Assembly: GCA_013350335.1 (NCBI GenBank)
Contig: CM023540.1
Location: forward strand, 16,683,828-16,747,827
From: Chimonanthus salicifolius
Lineage: Eukaryota; Streptophyta; Magnoliopsida; Laurales; Calycanthaceae
DNA length: 64,000 nt
Direction of reading: 5' to 3'
Part shown: one piece after another, positions 35,461 to 48,149 of the stretch
Layout: each line of letters begins with the position of its first letter
Numbering within the stretch: position 1 is the stretch's first letter
Notes under the pieces: model-generated
The model's input: the letters and a program-made list of their open reading frames with translations, nothing else
What the model was told of the DNA's origin: nothing
Databases searched by the model: none
Made by a program: the position numbers and the translations under genes

Positions 35461-38400
35461 CAAATACTCATAAGATATGTATAAGCAGTTACATCATTTC
35501 AACGGCTGAGATTGTAAGATGGCATCACTTCTTCACACTATGGAGGTCATCAATGATGAAGTACTTGAATGGGCCTTACATTGCAAGTCCCTTTTATTTC
35601 TCGCTCGCATTTTGAGCTATCTTTAGGGTTTTCCCCCTTTTGAATGAACTTAACCAATGGTTAAAAAAAAAAAAAAAAAATGATGAAGTACTTGAGTGGG
35701 CCTTACATTTAGGTTTAGCCTCCGCGTTAGGCACTTGGTTCGTCTACCTTTATAAATACTGTCTGATATCTGAATACCCTTGTCCATTCTCATAATTTCA
35801 AGATCACCCCACTACCCTACTCTTCAATAAGTACTGCAATAATTCTCTACAATCTGTTGTTTGATGTTTGATCATTGATCTCACTGAGACCATTAAAGAC
35901 AGAAACCAGCGTGAAGTGTCTTTAACAAGAAGAAATAAATTACTGGAGTAAAGAAATCGGCTGCAAGTGGATGTTTGCCCACTGAACTGGAGTAAAAGGA
36001 AAAAAAAATTTATATAGTTCACAAAGAATCAATTTCCAACTTAAAATTGCTTACATGTTCTCCCGTTTAGTTAATGTGCTTTAAAAGCAGTGGGTATTGA
36101 CCTGAGGATTTTAAGCTGAAGAGTGTGAGAATTGAAGTAGCAGAAGATAAAAAGGAGAAACGGAGAAGGGTTTCCTTGTAAAAACAGTCATGGCCAGTGG
36201 TAAAGTGGGACTAGTGGGAATACAAGGAATTCCACTAAATTTGAGAGATCCCGAACAAGCAAAGTAGGCAGCATTTTTAAGAGGAGGTGGGGCCTACTTT
36301 CCACCTCTTCTTTCCAAATTCCAAATTCTATTCCCACGTTGATTCTCTTCCAGAAAAGAAAGCCATGCAAAATCTGAAAGAGAGAAAGGGATTTTCACCA
36401 GTTACAACTTAGATAGCAGAGCAGCTGCCCAACTCACATGCCCACACTTTAATTTCTCCTCGCCTTTTTATCATCTCCATACGCACCTCACCTGACGTCA
36501 CAGAATTAAAATCATTAAATATCTGTCTTCAACAATTTTCTTCTTCAGTTTTTAAGAATATGGTATTCAAGTGTTTCCCTTCAATTTTTTACACGTTTCA
36601 CTTCACTAATTTTTGGAATATATAAAAATTTCTCTATCTGCACACACTAAATATAAATTATGGCAAGTAATTCTTTTTGTGTGGAAGAGAGATTGATCGT
36701 AAGACCTTCTGTAAACAAGAGTAAAATTGACCTTCAAACTAACTTCTCAAGATTCATTGATCAACATAATAAGTATGATATATGGCTATATTAATTAAAA
36801 ATATGTTTCATTAAAATAGAAATATAATAATATCAAAGATATCGTGATAATAAACAACTATCTCAGTGTAGAATTAGTGATTTGTGACTGAACCGATTAT
36901 ATATAATATATATTGACTAAAACCAATAATAACAATATCTCTGGGATACTGTGGTCTTGAGTTTTATAACTGTAAGGTTCATCAATGCAAATCATATTTC
37001 TAATGTTTTTTTTTTTTTTTTTAAATTTAGACATTTTTATTTTAAATATTAAACATCAATTCGAGAGGAAATAAGAATTTAGTGTTTTTTTTTTTTTCCA
37101 TTTTAGCCTACAATAGTAACATGGAATGACAAGGGTAACTTCAAATGGATCTAAACTGTTAATCAATTTCTAAATACAAAGATACATATATATCTATCTT
37201 TTTAGATTTTGTAATATTATTAGACCTATATTTGGATAGGTCAAATGAAAAGTATTTACTTAAAATTTACAAAATTTATTAGACATCTCTCAATTGATTC
37301 ATCCAAAGATGGGCCCAATCGTTTTACAAAATTAAAAAGATACACATGTATCTTTATGTTTAGAAATTAATAAAAGTATTTAGATTTTTAAGAAGTGAAT
37401 AAAAATTAATTGAACTATTTAAATTTTCAAAAGGTGGACGCTAAATGCACAGAGGAATTATAAAAAGATATAATCGATTAAGACTGATTTTTCATTTTTC
37501 CCACGAGCCGGTGTCTTAGTGTTAAAAAACACCGGTATATGACTCAAAACAAGTGTGAAAGCCATTCATGATGAAAGCCATCAAATCAACGATCTAGATT
37601 AGCGACAAAACTTGTTGGTGAACGGGACCATATGGCGTCTCAACTTTTTAAAAATAGAAATATTAAGAATTGAAACATTGTGGACATAAAAAAAATAATA
37701 AATTAGTAAATTAGACTAAAATTACGGTATAAGAAAAATAAATCAAAACTCCAAAAAAGGTAATCAGAAATAGAACAAAAACTAATTAAATAGCAAATTA
37801 CATTAAAATATTGGAATTAGACAAATAAATTAATTTTTTTAGTAAATTAAGAATAAGAATTAATTAAATTGATAATAAAAAGAAAATAAATATATTTGTT
37901 AAGCTGAAACCCAAAATATATATCTTTTAACCAAAACGCACATGTTTTGTCTTGTGCAGTCGAAATAAATCGAAATAAAGACTGGAAATTTTCAAAAAGA
38001 TATTTTGATTTACACCCATGCCGAAAGATATCAATGTATCAAACTACACAATATAAAAAATGGTAGAAAGCAATCCACGCGGATGTAGTTTAGCTGGTTG
38101 CATCTTGTTTCAGGAAGTGAGACCCCGTGACGAGTAATTTTATAGAAGTTTGAATAGTACCATTCATGTAGAATGAGAAACATAACGAATATAGAAAAAG
38201 GAAGCATTTAACACATAACCATAACTTTTATATTAATACTTGTCACGTGCTTGTGTTGGGGCCATTTAATTTTTCTAAACATATAAATGAAAGATGGAGG
38301 CATTTAAGTTTCTAATTTAATATCATGTCATACATAGTCCAAGTTGGTGATAGTGCTGAATAGAGTAAATTAATTATTTAATACTCTAAGTACGTCTAAC

Positions 38401-38773
38401 TTAATTAAACTAGACATTAATTTTAAAATAGGTGATTAGGCCTGTAGAAACTGATTAATTGGAAATGATGGAACCTTCACCTGAAAGGAAATGAAGGACC
38501 AGACCTTCCACCATTAATCTCTTGTTCCAACTACAGAACAAAACAAAGTGGTCCTTAATTAATAAGACCCAATGGATCAGACCACTCAAAATTCAATGAT
38601 CATTTTCGTACACAGCATATATTATATTGGCAAGGTAGTGTGGGCCCACTGCATGCTGTTCGACCCTTTTGTGGTCCCTACACCTCTCCTTTTATGATGG
38701 TCAAAGTAGCGATACTACAGTCTACAGATAACTTGGTGAGAGTGAAACTCTAACTATTATGCAGTGATATGAG
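35461..38773. other. intergenic, no gene recognised
   Basis: Mostly AT-rich. A TGACGTCA palindrome (36493-36500, a bZIP-type site) lies in a pyrimidine-rich region at 36420-36520 that could be an upstream gene region, but no coding exon is seen near it. A SINE head fragment lies at 38083-38140. Confidence 0.4.
38083..38140 (+). repeat. SINE family 1, 5'-end fragment
   Basis: GGATGTAGTTTAGCTGGTTG contains an A-box-like sequence and is followed by a CAGGAAGTGAGACCCCGTG segment as in the other copies; the 3' body is missing. Confidence 0.5.
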
Positions 38774-39072
38774 TAGGGGGTGAAATTGGGTCGGCTTTAA
38801 ATCCGATCTATATGACCCAATTCGAGAAATCAGAGAGTTTGGATTATGTATTTATATATTTTGGGTCGGGTGAGGTTTCAAAAAAAAATGTACGACATTT
38901 AGGTCAGATTGGGTTGAAAAATTCAAAGTTAACCCGACGTGACCTAAGTGAACCAAGTTATAAAATAATAGCGATTAGTGAGAAATTCAGGTCAAGTTGG
39001 GTTGAGTAATTAGGATCAAATCGGGTCGGGTTCAATAAATTTTGACATGAAATGAGTTGGACTTATTAAAAC
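38774..39072 (+). mobile_element. hAT-type MITE of the GGGTCGGGTT family, degraded copy 3
   Basis: Starts TAGGGGGTGAAATTGGGT and holds GGGTTGAAAAATTC, AACCCGACGTGACC and GGGTCGGGTT units. The presumed end is GCAGTCCTA. The flanks (GATATGAG left, CCCACCTG right) do not match, so the right end may be lost. Confidence 0.6.
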
Positions 39073-39229
39073 GCAGTCCTACCCACCTGAGTTTGAACCC
39101 TAGATCTGATTAATGCTGCACAAACTTTTCTCACAATCTATCAGTAAGAACAAATTCATCTGAAAGGTTTACATTTGAATATAAAATATAAAAAAAAATT
39201 TAAATCATTGATATTTTTAAATATCTTCA

Positions 39230-39380
39230 GTTCAACTGGTTGTATCCCTCCTCAGGAAGCGGGAGGTTACAGGTTCGAGTCCCCATGGCCTAAAATTGGT
39301 GTGTCCTAGGAAATGTGGACTCATCCGTGGAGATTTTACGCTGGGTATCCTGCGGTTTCCCACACATAAATTAAAAAAAA
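39230..39380 (+). repeat. SINE family 1, best-preserved copy
   Basis: A perfect 11-bp duplication AAATATCTTCA (39219-39229, 39381-39391) flanks it. The copy starts within the A box (GTTCAACTGG), has the B box AGGTTCGAGTCC, a body TAAAATTGGTGTGTCC, the 3' end GGTTTCCCACACATAAATT and an A tail. The tRNA-like head and A tail indicate a Pol III-transcribed SINE moved by LINE machinery; it is slightly 5' truncated. Confidence 0.9.
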
Positions 39381-39391
39381 AAATATCTTCA

Positions 39392-39971
39392 AAGTTTATC
39401 ATTTTAAAGGCCTTCTTTAATCAACTCTGAGGAGTTTGTTTGATGGCCAATTCCCACTCTTGTTTATGAGAGGTCTTGGGATTAAGCCCGGCTATTTCCT
39501 TTAGTTATGTACCCGACGTGTGCAGCTTAGGAGGTTTACACGTGACTCAAGGATGAATCAGTTAAGACGATTGGATACCTGATCTTTTAAAAAAAGACCT
39601 TTTTTAATTTAACAATAAGTTCAACTATTAAAAGTATTAAATTTATTACATAACGATTTTATATTCAGAAATTGGCATAATCGATAGAAGCCAACCATGT
39701 GCTGAAATATCATTTGTATATTAGAACATGGGCAGAGATTGCAAGCTTGAGAAACATGGTTAGGGTTGCCTCTGGATATTCTGAATTGGTGTGCTTGTGG
39801 GGCATACAGCAGTGGATGAGTGGCAACAACTAGTGAAGTTAAAAATCTTTAGGTATCACATGCAAAGAAGGAAAATATCGTCAAAATGTCGAGAGAAATA
39901 TCATTTTTTTTATCATTAATTACTGAACAGGCCACCAAGAAAACCCACTTCGTCAATCCAATGCTTTTTCC
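39392..39971. other. 5' region of the MIF gene
   Basis: This is the intergenic DNA upstream of the MIF gene. No other gene is seen; the promoter presumably lies in its last few hundred bases. Confidence 0.4.
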
Positions 39972-39979
39972 ATATAAAT
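39972..39979 (+). promoter_or_regulatory. TATA-like box of the MIF gene
   Basis: ATATAAAT lies 66 bases before the ATG at 40038. Transcription starting about 30 bases on would leave a leader of roughly 30 bases and make 40038 the first ATG. Confidence 0.5.
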
Positions 39980-40037
39980 CTACCTCTGGAAGAGAAAGAG
40001 AAGGACCCAATTTCATCTTCCTTTCTCAATCCCATCC

Positions 40038-40424
40038 ATGCCCATTTCTTCTTCCTCAACTCACCTCTCTTCTCAGACCAATAGACGACCCAAGAACGGC
40101 TCTGGCTCTTCCGTCGACGACAAATCGACAAGAGTTCAAGAAAACCCTAACATGAGGCCCCAAGAAGACCCGAAGAAGATCTCAAACGGGTCCTTGGGGA
40201 AGAAAGAGAAAGGGGTCAGATATAGAGAGTGTAGGAAAAACCATGCTGCCAATATAGGTGGCTATGCTGTTGATGGTTGTAGAGAATTCATGGCCTCTGG
40301 AGAAGAAGGCACAAGCGCAGCCCTCAAGTGTGCTGCCTGCAACTGCCACCGGAACTTCCACAAGAGGGAGGTCGAGAACGACGGATTGTGCGACTGCTCG
40401 TCGAATTCGACCACTCGGAAATGA
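40038..40424 (+). CDS. MIF: MINI ZINC FINGER (MIF) protein
   Basis: This intronless frame encodes 128 residues. Residues about 60-113 form the zinc-finger-homeodomain (ZF-HD) dimerisation domain: [32 protein letters not shown], then [16 protein letters not shown], with the conserved cysteines and histidines present. There is no homeodomain after it; the frame ends with [11 protein letters not shown] and a TGA. MIFs are short regulators that pair with ZF-HD transcription factors and block their DNA binding or nuclear entry, affecting hormone responses and floral development. The first ATG after the TATA-like box is 40038. The ATG at 40152 (residue 39) would give a 90-residue protein closer to the usual MIF length, so the start is open. 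The family's common glycine in CAACGCHR is asparagine here. Confidence 0.92.
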   Translation: MPISSSSTHLSSQTNRRPKNGSGSSVDDKSTRVQENPNMRPQEDPKKISNGSLGKKEKGVRYRECRKNHAANIGGYAVDGCREFMASGEEGTSAALKCAACNCHRNFHKREVENDGLCDCSSNSTTRK

Positions 40425-42507
40425 GTATAGACGACAAAAATTGAAAATTCTTCTGGGTATGTCTCATCTCACTTGCGTTGTCTTGTTTAGGGATTCATTT
40501 TTAAGTACTGGGATTGTGAATTTGTGATAACAGATTTAGATGTTCATATCTTAAATGGGTTTGCCTTCGGATTTGATGATGTCGTGGCCAAGCAAAAGGC
40601 CTAGAGAGGATTTGGTTTAGCTTCTTTCTCTCTCTCTCTCTCTCTTTTATTTTTATTTTTTACAGGGTTTTGGAGATAGATTGAAATGTTTACTACAAGG
40701 GCTTGATACTCTTTTTAGTAGGATATAAAGGCTTGGAAAATGCTTCTCATGTAAGATATTGCTTTCTTTTGGAATTGTCAATTGTCAATGGGTAGATGTG
40801 TTTGTGAAAAGTAGCTCTTGGTTGTAGAATTGTGGTTGGCATTCCTTGGATGAGTTGTGCATGACATGTAGATAGATGATCTTATCACTTGGACATGAAA
40901 TCTCTGGTGGAACTATTATTCTTGAATTTGGATCCACTTCTGTTTTTAATTGAGTAAACTGTTTATTAATGGGAATTTGTGGATTTAGTATCAAAATTTA
41001 AATATTTACCTAAAACAGAAATGAAAAGAGAATACAGAAGATAGAAGAAGGGGACTGCATCATTCATGCTTGACCAATGAGAGGGCCCAAAGATTGGGAT
41101 TTGAGAGATTTAATCTCAATTACATACATGAATTTAACTCAAATCACTGATTATTGTTTGTTAAAGTTGATGCTCAAATTATTTGAAACTTACTGTGTAG
41201 ACTTGCTAGTTTGGTACCTCGCTTGCTAAGTCATAAATGCAAGAATATAAGAGAATCAATGGAACCATACCAAGTGGTAGTGGTCTAGAATCGAAAAGTA
41301 TAGAGTAAATAATTGACGGCTAGGATCGTCCTAGCTTCAATACTATGTATGGATAGTTACTGTTAATCTTCTTAATATGAATAGTAATTGAGTAATGTTG
41401 TGTAAGACCATGTTGTCATCTAAAGAGCCTTCATCAGATCCTAATCAATCCCAAATCAATCTTCAATTTCTCCTAATCAGAGGCTTTAATGTATGAACAA
41501 AATATACTTCCAAAAGTAAATCCTTTAAATGCTTAGACACCCATTACTTGAAACATAATTTGGAAGCTCTTTATGTTTTAAAATTGGAAATTGAATGTAT
41601 TTAATTAACTAAGATTGACACCACAAGTAGTCTATGCAGAACATTTGTGTGGTTATGTTTCACATGCACACCCAAATGGTTAATAGGGAGGTCGTAGTAA
41701 TAAGAATTCGATTGACCATATGAGTCTACAAGTCCCTCTTATTAAGCAGGTTTATCTATTAAGATTGCTTGTTGGTGTGTTTGGCAATCAGTAGATTCTG
41801 ATATCAGAGATCATGATTTACAAGGTTAGGTGAAAATCTACTTAGATTAAAATTCTACAGTTTGGTTGTCATTGGAGAATGGAGAGATTGGTTGTCGTTA
41901 GAGTGATTTAAAGGTTAGTGGCCATTAGAGTGGGCTTTTAGCTAATATTCAAATCTGGGAGATGGAGATCCGCTTATATAAGGTACTCCTCTAACTCAAA
42001 ATCTCCTATCTTACTATATATTTGCTTTTAATCTTCTGCTTGCCAAAGGCTTAGAAATCTCTATTTTTTTGGAGATTGAAAATTCAAATATATGTGGATT
42101 CAGAGTAGTGCACAAATTTAATGAAATTTGGTTATCTACAACTTTCCCGTTCTAACAATCTTCTTTTATCTATCAAGATTCAATGCCTTCCCTAGATGGT
42201 TTTATAGGTCTCTTATTAGCATATTCATCAGCAAGAGCATCTCTTTGTATGCTTCATGCCTTTTGGCGACCTTACTAACCTAACCTATAATTGATTAGAA
42301 ATGTTAAACATGAAGTTTCATCAAACTGTTGTTTTTGGTTCATCGAGTACTTGTTTGACCTAAATCCATACATTTGAGCATGAAGGGATTGCTCAATGGC
42401 ATGATAATACAATTTGAGTGTGAAGAAAATCTGAAATATGATTTGATAGTGAGCCATACTTACTCTTCGTAATCAAACATTATTAGTCTAATGATAATTG
42501 AACGCAA
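40425..42507. other. MIF 3' region and intergenic DNA
   Basis: The first few hundred bases should hold the MIF 3' untranslated region; a CT dinucleotide run lies at about 40625-40647. Beyond that nothing is recognised. Confidence 0.4.
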
Positions 42508-42523
42508 GTGATGCAATGCCTTT

Positions 42524-42712
42524 AATTCAAAGGGGTTGGAGTGATGACCAGAAAACACTTCAAGAAGCAAGAGTCGTAAGTTCAATTCTCATTTCACCTC
42601 AAAGGGCCATTATCTATAGAGTTACCCAATGTGTGGATAGAGAGGCTTGCATGTGTCCTAAACATTAGCCGGATGCCCTAAGAGGCCTGGACACCTTAAG
42701 TCATAAAAAAGG
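42524..42712 (+). repeat. SINE family 2, copy 2
   Basis: A perfect 16-bp duplication GTGATGCAATGCCTTT (42508-42523, 42713-42728) flanks the copy. It has the head GGAGTGATGACCAGAAAAC, the B-box-like AAGTTCAATTCTC, a body with GTGTGGATAGAGAGGCTTGC and the end CACCTTAAGTCATAAAAAA. Confidence 0.88.
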
Positions 42713-42728
42713 GTGATGCAATGCCTTT

Positions 42729-43180
42729 GTCCTTAGTGAGCGCATTTCTTCGACAAGCATGTGCAAATAGCAATCAAGTAATGAGGTCACAAACTCATTA
42801 CTCAACTCGACAGCATAAGATCACTTGGGCTGACTGTTTTCCATTTTCAATTGATTGGCCTTCTTCTGCCTCTGCAGCCAAGGGCCAATCTCTATCTAGA
42901 CATAGTAAACCTTCTTGATGAACTCAGTGATAAAATGTTCCCAATGAGTTGTGAGATCCAAAGGACAATATACTATCAAATCATTAACCCATGCATCACA
43001 TTGGACAGTACCATGGAATTTGCATTAACTATAGCAGTGGATTTAGTTGGTACTTGTGCTTGCACACTGACAGACTTTTAAAGTACATTAAGTACTTCAA
43101 AATTGGACAACAGGGAATTATATGGACAAAAATTCTGCAGCCCATGTAAGATAATTTATATCTCTAATAAAAAAAGGCAA
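42729..43180. other. intergenic, no gene recognised
   Basis: Two overlapping frames of 65-76 codons show no known domain. Confidence 0.4.
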
Positions 43181-43261
43181 ATATGTGTTTTTCTGAAATA
43201 AGTGCTAGAAATCTTGTTCTAGAAATATGTGTTTTTCTGAAATAAGTGCTAGAAATATGTG
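43181..43261 (+). repeat. 44-bp tandem duplication
   Basis: ATATGTGTTTTTCTGAAATA begins at 43181 and again at 43225, with a third partial start at 43255. Confidence 0.85.
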
Positions 43262-43393
43262 TTGGAAGTATGAGGTCACGGGTTCGAGCCCCCATGGCCC
43301 AATCTTGGTGTGCTTTAGGGGTAAGGGTCCACCCATAGAGGTTTTACTCTGGGTATCCTGCTGTTTCCTACACGTAAATTAAAAAAAAAAAAA
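43262..43393 (+). repeat. SINE family 1 copy, 5' truncated
   Basis: It has the B box GGGTTCGAGCCC, body CCAATCTTGGTGTGC, 3' end GTTTCCTACACGTAAATT and an A tail. No target duplication was found. Confidence 0.8.
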
Positions 43394-44289
43394 TCATCAT
43401 CTTCTTCCTAATGTATTGGAATGAAATTGAAGCCCATATAATGAAGGTTCATTTTTGGCTGTAATTGTGCTAAGATCCTCCTCTCCTCCCAATAAATTTC
43501 AATTAAAGATGGATGAATGAAACTGGCAATCATATTTTAGCCTCACTGGTTCATGTGGGTCTTTTTTTTTGAATGGTTGTAGTTTAATATTGGGCCTTTT
43601 ATTGGCAATAAAAACTTCTCCAGCTTCACACTCCTTCATGTAAATGTCTATTGATGGAACGTAATCTACTTTCTCCTTCTATAGGGTATACTTTGTCTCC
43701 TATTTGGAGCTTTTTTGACCTGACCCGGGTTGTGGGCTTTCTCTTCTTTTGCTCTTGCTTAAGTGCATTTTTATTTAATTTTAGAGTTTTTCTCCTCTTT
43801 GAATGAAATCTTACCCATTTGTTTAAAAAAAAAATGGTTCATTTTTTTGAACTTGCTCATTTTTAAGGTGATTTTCATTCCTAAAACGACCTAACCAAAT
43901 TATAAAGCAGTCAAACTTGAAGTTTTCAGAAAGATTTCATTCCTTAATACGGCTGCACTTTGTCTTGACCATTGGAAAATTAACATCAATGCAATTGACA
44001 TCTACAGTGGTTGTAATAACATTATTGGTTGTCATCACTGCGGCCGCCTACCTTACATACATTTAAGACTCTGATCGTAACACGTCATCCTTCACAATGG
44101 ACTAATAGAGACACATGAAGGGATGAAGTAGACGTCAAGCAACAAGAAATTCTTAGGAAGCACATGTGTTGATAATTTTAACTTTCTCAATTTTTTATTT
44201 TTAGATTTTTTATATAGTATTATTATTGCATGTCACCATCATAATACCCATTTTCTCAACTATCTGAAATTGATTTTCTGAATTTTGTA
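43394..44289. other. intergenic, no gene recognised
   Basis: Nothing recognisable. Confidence 0.4.
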
Positions 44290-44939
44290 TTTTGACCCCA
44301 TCCCATGAGAAGTCATGGTCTAGAAATTGTCATTTACTCAAAAAGCATGACTTTTCTCCCCCTTCTCCTCTCTCTCTCTCTTTGATTATGTGCTCTTGTT
44401 TTGTTGTCTGGAGATAATGAGAAGAAACCATCCAAACTCAAGTAAATGTGACCTCGTTTTGACTCCACCCCATGAGAAGTCATGGTCTGGAGATTATCAT
44501 CTATTCAAAAAGCATGACTTTTCTATTGGAGTGGACCGAGAGTCCCACGTCGATTGTGAGAGGCGAAAACAAAAGACTTATAAGAGATTGGATCCCTCCA
44601 CCAAACATGCTAGTCTTTTGGGCTGGAAGTCCAGTCCCAACAGTGGTATCAGAGACAGGTTCCCTAAGCCATCACATATGGACTCAGAAATCCCTTAGCC
44701 GAACGGAATGGTTGGCGACGTTTTATCCGCTAAAGAGCCTCATTTGAAGGAGGGATTATTGGGGTGCGAAAAAGAGTCCCGTATCAATTTTGAGAGAGGA
44801 AACCTAAAGACTTATAATGGATGGAGTCACTCCACCTATCGGACATTTTCTCCCCCTTCTCCTCTCTCTCTCTCTCTTTGATTATGTGCTCTTGTTTTGT
44901 TGTGTGTAGATAATGAGAAGAAACCATCCAAACTCAAGT
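44290..44939 (+). repeat. about 155-bp tandem duplication, second unit split by a TRIM
   Basis: Unit 1 (44290-44443) runs from TTTTGACC through the CT-rich run to CCATCCAAACTCAAGT. Unit 2 has the same order but is divided: its first part is 44457-44523 and its second 44851-44939. Confidence 0.9.
44524..44845 (+). mobile_element. TRIM retrotransposon
   Basis: A 5-bp duplication TTTTC (44519-44523, 44846-44850) flanks it. The 5' LTR (44524-44642) begins TATTGGAGTGGACC and ends CCAACA. After one base comes the primer site TGGTATCAGAG (44644-44654), and the tract GAAGGAGGGAT (44746-44756) precedes the 3' LTR (44757-44845). The 3' LTR is about 30 bases shorter near its end. It is non-coding. The uninterrupted sister copy of the host sequence confirms the insertion point. 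Confidence 0.85.
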
Positions 44940-46004
44940 GAGAGTTGAGATGTCACTGAGGTGAGGCATGAAAATGCAAGCCGGCAATACAGCCCAACAC
45001 CTCATGTGTTAGATTCCTACATACATCCAATGAGAATGGGTGTAGGAAAAGGACTTGAGGCGGACCCATTAGCTATAAAATATCAGCTACTTTGGTGCAT
45101 ACAGGGAAAATTCCAACTGCATCCATTGCTCTGTGCCTTGGGCCTAATTTAGAAAGGACATGGTGACCATTAATAACCATGTGTTGATGCTCTTAAGAAC
45201 CCTTTTACAGAAAACAAAGAGCTTCTGATTAAAAGCTGGCATAAATGATTTTTCAAGCAAGGTTTTAAGGAGTATACGTGAAAAACAGACAAAGTAACTT
45301 TAATTGCTCTTATGGCCATACTAGAATGTAATAGAAAACAGTTAAAATTTATGGCCGAAGGCCCTCCTGTCGAGCTCAAGATTTCTTTATCTATGTGTGA
45401 GCATAACCCAAAATAATCACATAAAATAAAAGCAAATGTGACCTCATAAGGTTTAGGAGTTGGTGAACTTTAAATGGCGTGGACCATACAACCATTATAT
45501 TAGTTCACTTGTCTATTGAGGGAACAGTCGCATCCATAGTCCTCCATTAGGTGACCCCATTGCAGAAAAGTGAAGCCGATGGGGAAATCCAGTGATAAGA
45601 TTAATAGGAATACCCAATTCTTCTTATCTTACAAGGGTTCATTCATGAGGGAGATCAATATCCAGTTAAGATTGATGGACATTGGGAAATAAATAGAGCA
45701 ATTGTGGTGCGGGCTCCGAGGGATTTGTCTTGTTGGGTCAATACTTCAAGAATACCTTCATTATCCAAAAAAAGAGGAAATAATGTTACCAATGAGACTT
45801 TGCTTACATAGTCATAGTCGTTATCATCATCACTCTATTTGAATGAAAGATTTTTACGTTAAGAAAATGTCCTAGAAATAAGTTTGAAGCCATGACCACA
45901 TGTCTCCAATTACGCAACTGAATATGTGTATAATGAGCTTTACCGGGTTTAAGACATGGTAATTAGATTATCTTTTGATGATACCTTTGACTATGATAAA
46001 TCAA
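44940..46004. other. intergenic, no gene recognised
   Basis: Nothing recognisable apart from short open frames. Confidence 0.4.
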
Positions 46005-46100
46005 AGGTAAAAAAATGGCCGATATGTATCGACTTAGAAACTATCAATATGTACCGTATCAATTATACAACCACAGTATCGATTGATACGGCCGATAAAG
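46005..46100. repeat. remnant with CGGCCGATA ends
   Basis: AATGGCCGATATGTATCG and, inverted, GATTGATACGGCCGATA pair as the ends of a small element of the ATCGGCCGAT type. No duplication is seen. Confidence 0.45.
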
Positions 46101-46504
46101 AATAAGAGAAAAAGAGGAATGAGTAAGGATTAGATTTTTAGTGTAGGCGTTGGGATTTTTGCTTTTGTAAGAAAATATTTTCCATTAAAGGGTTTGTTTA
46201 ATATGATCCTTTTATAGGCTATGATAAAGTAAAATGAGGCATGATCAAACTAAACGTATGAATATTGTAGCCTGATTATAACATCACACTATAAGAATCT
46301 TCAAATGGTGATATAATCTAATGAAAAAAAAAAAATCCATGCAACGGAATTTTAGGAAATGCAGAAAAGTATGAATATGACGATACAGAAATCAATGTGG
46401 ATGGGTGGTTCTTAATATCATTCTTCAGTTCTCCCTCACTTATTAATCATTGTTAAGGGCTTGTAGATGTAGAAGCCATTCAATACTTCGAGCCCATCCT
46501 TTTA

Positions 46505-46662
46505 TTGAATTTATGTGCAGAAAACCGCGGGATACCCAACGTAAAATCTTACGAGTGAGTCCACTAGCTCTAAGGCACACCAATGTTAAACCATGGGATT
46601 TTGAGCCCGCAATCTCATACTTCTTGAGGCAAGAGACAACTAGTTAAACTACACCCATTCAG
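46505..46662 (-). repeat. SINE family 1 copy with A and B boxes
   Basis: On the minus strand it begins GGGTGTAGTTTAACTAGTTG (A box), then GCGGGCTCAAAATCCC (worn B box), AACATTGGTGTGCCTTAG, and the 3' end TTCTGCACATAAATTC. Confidence 0.75.
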
Positions 46663-48149
46663 TTAAAAAAATCTCCTTTTATCTACACTTGAGAGAGACA
46701 TTCCTCTCTAAGTCCCAGATCTCACGAAGAGGGATGACCCTCTAAGCTTCTCTTTGATGTTGCTTTCAGATTGCTTCCTTGAAGGACTATACTTTCTCAC
46801 AGTCCTCATAAACACTATACTAGGTTTAGAGATAGGAACTTCTACCGAACACCATGAAATTGTCGGGTTATATAAAGTTTGGTTAGATCAAGTGACCCAA
46901 CTTTTTTTTTTTCTCTCTCTACTTGTTTAAGTATGGAAAATTAGGTCAACACATTTATTAAGTCGAAATGTTATTTATGTAAGTTGGGTTCAGATCAAAT
47001 TGGTTGTAGGTTGAGTCATAGGTTGAGTTTGGGATTATGCGATCAATTTTGGATTATGCGATCAATTTTGGGTGGGATCAAATAGGATCTAGGTCAATTC
47101 ATATTAAATTGGATTGTGTTGGGTTAGGTCAGGTCACAAGTCAAGTTCATAGTCATTTAAGTCAGGTATATGTGATAAGTTGGGATTGGGTCAATTGGTG
47201 GGCAGGCGATGTGGCAATCACAACCAATCATGAAGATCCAAATGACGATGGTAGGGTCCAATTTGACTTCATAGATGAAATTGCACTCCAATTTCAATCA
47301 AGAATTGATGGATGGAAGAGGGCTTGACAAGCTTTCCAACGGACCTAGTTTCATGCAATTCTGAGCTCAAACCAGGGAGATGTAGATCAAGGCATATTTC
47401 ATGGTGTTTTGGGCCTAAAAAACCCGTGAATAGAAGCCCATTTGCTGCATACAAGGCATTACAAGCTGTGCTGTGGGCACATGGGGTACTTTGTGGGCCA
47501 CAAAACCCAATTTGGAAACTCAAGATTAGAAACTACGGGAGGAAATTTTGGAGGCTTCAAATCAAGTTGGAAATTAAATTGTTGGATTACCCAAGATTTT
47601 GTTGAGATTGTTCTTGTCAAACCTTGATATTTTTTTTCTTTTCGAGTTTGTATGTCACTTTCTTTAAATTTGTGAATTGGTTATTTTCCCTTGATTTTTC
47701 TTTCTACAAATAATTTCTGATTTAATATGTAAATTATTTCACAATGATTAAAAAAATTAATTTATTAACATATTATTTGGTATTTAAGTTGATTTTTTTA
47801 TTGAGTAATTATTATAGTCACAAAACCATTAATAGAGAACCCCATGCAACGTAAAATGCACATAACATAACTAATTTATTAAATAATTGAATTAGATGAA
47901 TTTTATCATACGAAATAAATTGGAAATGTCAATTGAAGTTTGATCTAGATGAAGTTGATGAGTTGAAACATAAATTGCTACTTAGAAAGTATTGAATTAA
48001 GTCAAATACCCAATAAGGGTAGTAGGTTTGTACCCAACCTAAACTTCTAACATTTTATTAATGGAACCTAGGTCTACTATTTACGAGTCATTTTTTATTC
48101 ATATGATGTGTGGCAATGGATAGATCTGCTACTCACACTTTATTAAATG
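46663..48149. other. intergenic, no gene recognised
   Basis: Between 46970 and 47220 there are GGTTGAG/GGGTCAATT-like words reminiscent of a decayed GGGTC MITE. No gene is recognised; frames at 47037-47627 have no domain. Confidence 0.4.

Noticed and set aside
36420..36520. TGACGTCA in a pyrimidine-rich stretch as a gene promoter
   Set aside because: No coding exon with a recognisable product lies within 2 kb on either strand.
39230..39310. tRNA-like A and B boxes (also at 46620, 49180 and 29850)
   Set aside because: They are followed by a shared non-tRNA body and an A tail and flanked by target duplications; no acceptor-stem pairing is seen, so they are SINEs and not tRNA genes.
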